A stretch of DNA of 64,000 bases from Novipirellula artificiosorum. Its GTDB lineage: Bacteria > Planctomycetota > Planctomycetia > Pirellulales > Pirellulaceae. The notes under the pieces are model-generated. The model was not told the origin of the DNA. It saw only the letters and a list, made by a program, of their open reading frames with translations, and ran no database searches. Both the position numbers and the translations under genes were made by a program. This document shows, piece after piece, positions 62,026-64,000 of the stretch (the stretch's first letter is position 1; the number at the start of each line of letters is the position of its first letter). Location of the stretch: assembly GCF_007860135.1 (NCBI RefSeq), contig NZ_SJPV01000011.1, positions 229,875 to 293,874 of the forward strand, read 5' to 3'.

Positions 62026-62096
62026 GAAGTTTGAAAGAAGAAGGGTGAAGGGTGAAATGGGCCAATTGACATTTCACCCTTCACCCTTCAAACTTC
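62026..62096. repeat. long hairpin between tRNA-Ile and tRNA-Ala
   Basis: The arms AAGGGTGAAGGGTGAAATG (62041-62059) and its exact complement (62070-62088) form a 19-bp stem. An outer 8-bp extension, GAAGTTTG (62026-62033) with CAAACTTC (62089-62096), leaves a small bulge on the left. The loop is 10 bases. It could guide processing of the two tRNAs or be a repeated hairpin element. Confidence 0.88.
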
Positions 62097-62106
62097 AGAC
62101 TTCCAT

Positions 62107-62179
62107 GGGGGTATAGCTCAGTTGGGAGAGCGCCTGCTTTGCACGCAGGAGGCCGTCGGTTCAAGTCCGTCTACCTCCA
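62107..62179 (+). tRNA. tRNA-Ala (TGC)
   Basis: A 73-nt cloverleaf with acceptor GGGGGTA / TACCTCC (one G-T pair), D-arm AGCTCAGTTGGGAGAGC, anticodon stem CCTGC / GCAGG and anticodon TGC in loop TTTGCAC, and T-arm with TTCAAGT. CCA is not encoded. Confidence 0.97.
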
Positions 62180-62441
62180 CTTTTGTGATTCGCAAAAGTG
62201 AATTACAGCCAAGGAATGTAGGGGTAAGTGTCTAGAAGACCCGCGAATTGCGGAACTTCATCAGACCCAAACAAAATTGCAGCTTTTCGTTAATCAGAGG
62301 TTGACCAAAAGCTGCGAGCCGCTATCTTTCTTACTCGCTCAGGAAATGAGCCAGAACGATCCCCGCAAGGGAGCGAAAATGGCCTCCACTGAGCAAATTC
62401 AGCCAGTTTGAAAAAACTTTTCAAAAGTGCTTCAAGCTCGG

Positions 62442-62470
62442 TTGACGGCAAAGAATCGCCTCGCTATTCT
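62442..62470 (+). promoter_or_regulatory. second candidate promoter, internal to the tRNA-Ala/23S spacer
   Basis: TTGACG (62442-62447), a 17-base spacer and TATTCT (62465-62470) follow an A/T-rich stretch (62406-62430) that could act as an UP element. It is about 530 bases before 23S. No gene is seen in the 62180-63002 spacer; it contains this site and otherwise nothing I recognise. Confidence 0.45.
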
Positions 62471-63002
62471 TCGCCCTCGCTTGTGACCAACCGGCTGACG
62501 CCGAACGCTTCAGGAAGACATTTCTGGGCTACCCGCGTCGGCCGGCTGTTCACAAAAGCAGCGTCCCTTGCTGGCTGGTTTATCGCCACAGGCAGGGCAT
62601 TGATTTTTGACAATTTGGTTGTTTTGGTAGTTGGCATCTGAAAAGAGCACCACGCTCATTTGGAGAAGCTGATTCGAATCGGGGCTTGCCTCGACGAGAT
62701 AAAGTGTCCAATTGAGTTGGTAGTTTAAGAACAAGTTCTAAAGAAGCGTGCCAGTTCGAGAAGCCTTGCTGTACTTAACGGCAAGGGTGACGAGTTCTGG
62801 CGATTAGTATTCTAATAGGATTCTGTGCAACGTGATTGCTGTGCCAGTAGTTGAGACCCGTTGTTCCTACAGGACGTGTGGTCAAAACCAAAGCGTGGCA
62901 GTCAACACATGTGATATCGTTAATCATAGAAACCATCGAGGTTCTAGATTTCAAGATCGCAAGCCCGTGTAAGCGAGTTTGTTGTTTTGAGTTCGGGATT
63001 TC

Positions 63003-64000
63003 GACGGCCAATCTATTAAGGGCACATGGGGGATGTCTTGGCGTTAAAAGTAGAAGGGCGTGGAAGTCTGCGAAATGCCTGGGGGAGCTGACAAACAAGC
63101 AATGATCCCGGGATGCCCGATTGCTACCTGCTGAATTCATAGGCAGGCTAGTTACAACCTGGTGAACTGAAACATCTAAGTAACCAGAGGAAGAGAAAGA
63201 AAAATCGATTCCGTCAGTAGCGGCGAGCGAAATCGGAATAGCCCAAACCGAGGGGGTTTCCCTCTCGGGGTTGTAGGACTCTAACATTGGATTGTGTGTT
63301 GTTAGTGGAAGATTCTGGAAAGGATCACCACAGAGGGTGACAGTCCCGTACACGAAAATAAACACACACCATAGGAGCACCTGAGTAGGTCCAGTCACGT
63401 GAAACCTGGACTGAATCCACGGGGACCATCCCGTAAGGCTAAATACTCTTTAACGACCGATAGCGTACCAGTAGCGTGAGTGAAAGGTGAGAAGAACCCC
63501 CGCTAGGGGAGGAATGTGAACCTGAAACCATGTGCCTACAAGCGGTCGGAGCACTATTTTAATGTGTGACGGCGTGCCTTTTGCATAATGATCCGGCGAG
63601 TTGTGGTAAATGGCTTGGTTAAGTTCTTACGGAACGAAGCCCAAGGGAAACCGAGTCTGAATAGGGCGATTTTGTCATTTGCTGCAGACGCGAAACCTGT
63701 GTGATCTACCCATGAGCAGGTTGAAGCGCGGGTTAAACTGCGTGGAGGACCGAACCCACTTAGGTTGAAAACTGAGGGGATGACTTGTGGGGAGGACTGA
63801 AAGTGTAATCAAACCAGGAGATAGCTCGTTCTCTCCGAAATATCTTGAGGGATAGCGTCGAGTAAATTAGTGACCGGGGGTAGAGATACTGAATCGGATG
63901 GGGGCCCTTCCCAGGGTACCCCACCGAACCAAACTCCGAATACCGGTTCACCTTACCTCGGCAGTCAGTCCCTGGGGGATAAGCTCCAGGGTCGAGAGGG
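63003..64000 (+). rRNA. rrl: 23S ribosomal RNA, 5' part (runs off the right edge)
   Basis: The conserved start (ATTAAGGGCACATGGGGGATG) comes slightly later than the canonical 5' end; the boundary is approximate. Later conserved blocks are CAGTAGCGGCGAGCGAAAT near 63217, GTACCAGTAGCGTGAGTGAAA near 63465 and the GATAGCTCGTTCTC region near 63820. Only about a third of the gene is inside the window. There is no 16S gene upstream. An ~820-base spacer separates it from tRNA-Ala. Confidence 0.95.

Overview
The window looks like chromosomal DNA of a planctomycete of the Pirellulaceae (Rhodopirellula-like). The grounds are mid-range GC, families that are abundant there (multihaem cytochrome plus FG-GAP/UnbV pairs, 3-keto-disaccharide hydrolase-type DUF1080, Tat-exported Gfo/Idh/MocA proteins, DUF11 envelope proteins, ECF sigma factors) and a 23S rRNA gene with tRNA-Ile and tRNA-Ala but no 16S gene beside it. 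Assignment is by recognition only; no database search was run.

Layout. 0-2.1 kb: truncated GspF-like membrane protein, a 26-bp inverted repeat, a small membrane protein and an ECF sigma factor. 2.2-7 kb: five-haem membrane cytochrome with TPRs followed by a CRTAC1-type propeller protein. 7-17 kb: degenerate HD-GYP protein, L-2-hydroxyglutarate oxidase, PPi-type phosphofructokinase, zinc-ribbon/TerB-like protein, flgL-fliW, rpsA, rpiB. 17.2-19.7 kb: a three-gene partner-switching module (STAS, receiver-kinase, receiver-PP2C). 19.9-30.6 kb: Uup-type ABC-F ATPase, then on the minus strand an EamA transporter, small membrane proteins, TrkA, a fused hydantoinase A/B (5-oxoprolinase-like), a YkgJ-type cysteine-cluster protein and D-lactate dehydrogenase. 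30.7-38 kb: tdh-kbl threonine catabolism operon, a second PPi-type PFK, DUF502 protein, ComF, a second ECF sigma factor.

38-49 kb is mainly cell envelope: a secreted hypothetical, a Gly/Met-rich lipoprotein, its secreted paralogue, a DUF11 lipoprotein, an Old Yellow Enzyme relative, a strongly Cys-rich lipoprotein, and a MacB-type ABC exporter with its HlyD adaptor. 49-61.5 kb is a carbohydrate-oriented region: two Gfo/Idh/MocA oxidoreductases, a GH99/GH71-like secreted protein with a CBM9-like tail, DUF1080, a LamG-like protein, a hydroxypyruvate isomerase-like protein, a GH88-like glucuronyl hydrolase and an SDR, plus ogt and a DUF3365 haem lipoprotein. The end holds tRNA-Ile(GAT), tRNA-Ala(TGC) and the 5' part of 23S rRNA, with two promoter-like sites and a long hairpin between the tRNAs.

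The strongest non-coding signal is a family of three nearly identical 134-136 bp elements (30.7, 38.0 and 59.9 kb) with long terminal inverted repeats. At two of the three sites the edge of the element completes the stop codon of the neighbouring gene. The most interesting protein-level signals are the two-receiver partner-switching module, the cytochrome/propeller pair and the Cys-rich envelope cluster. I did not see a CRISPR array, a prophage or a clear defence system.
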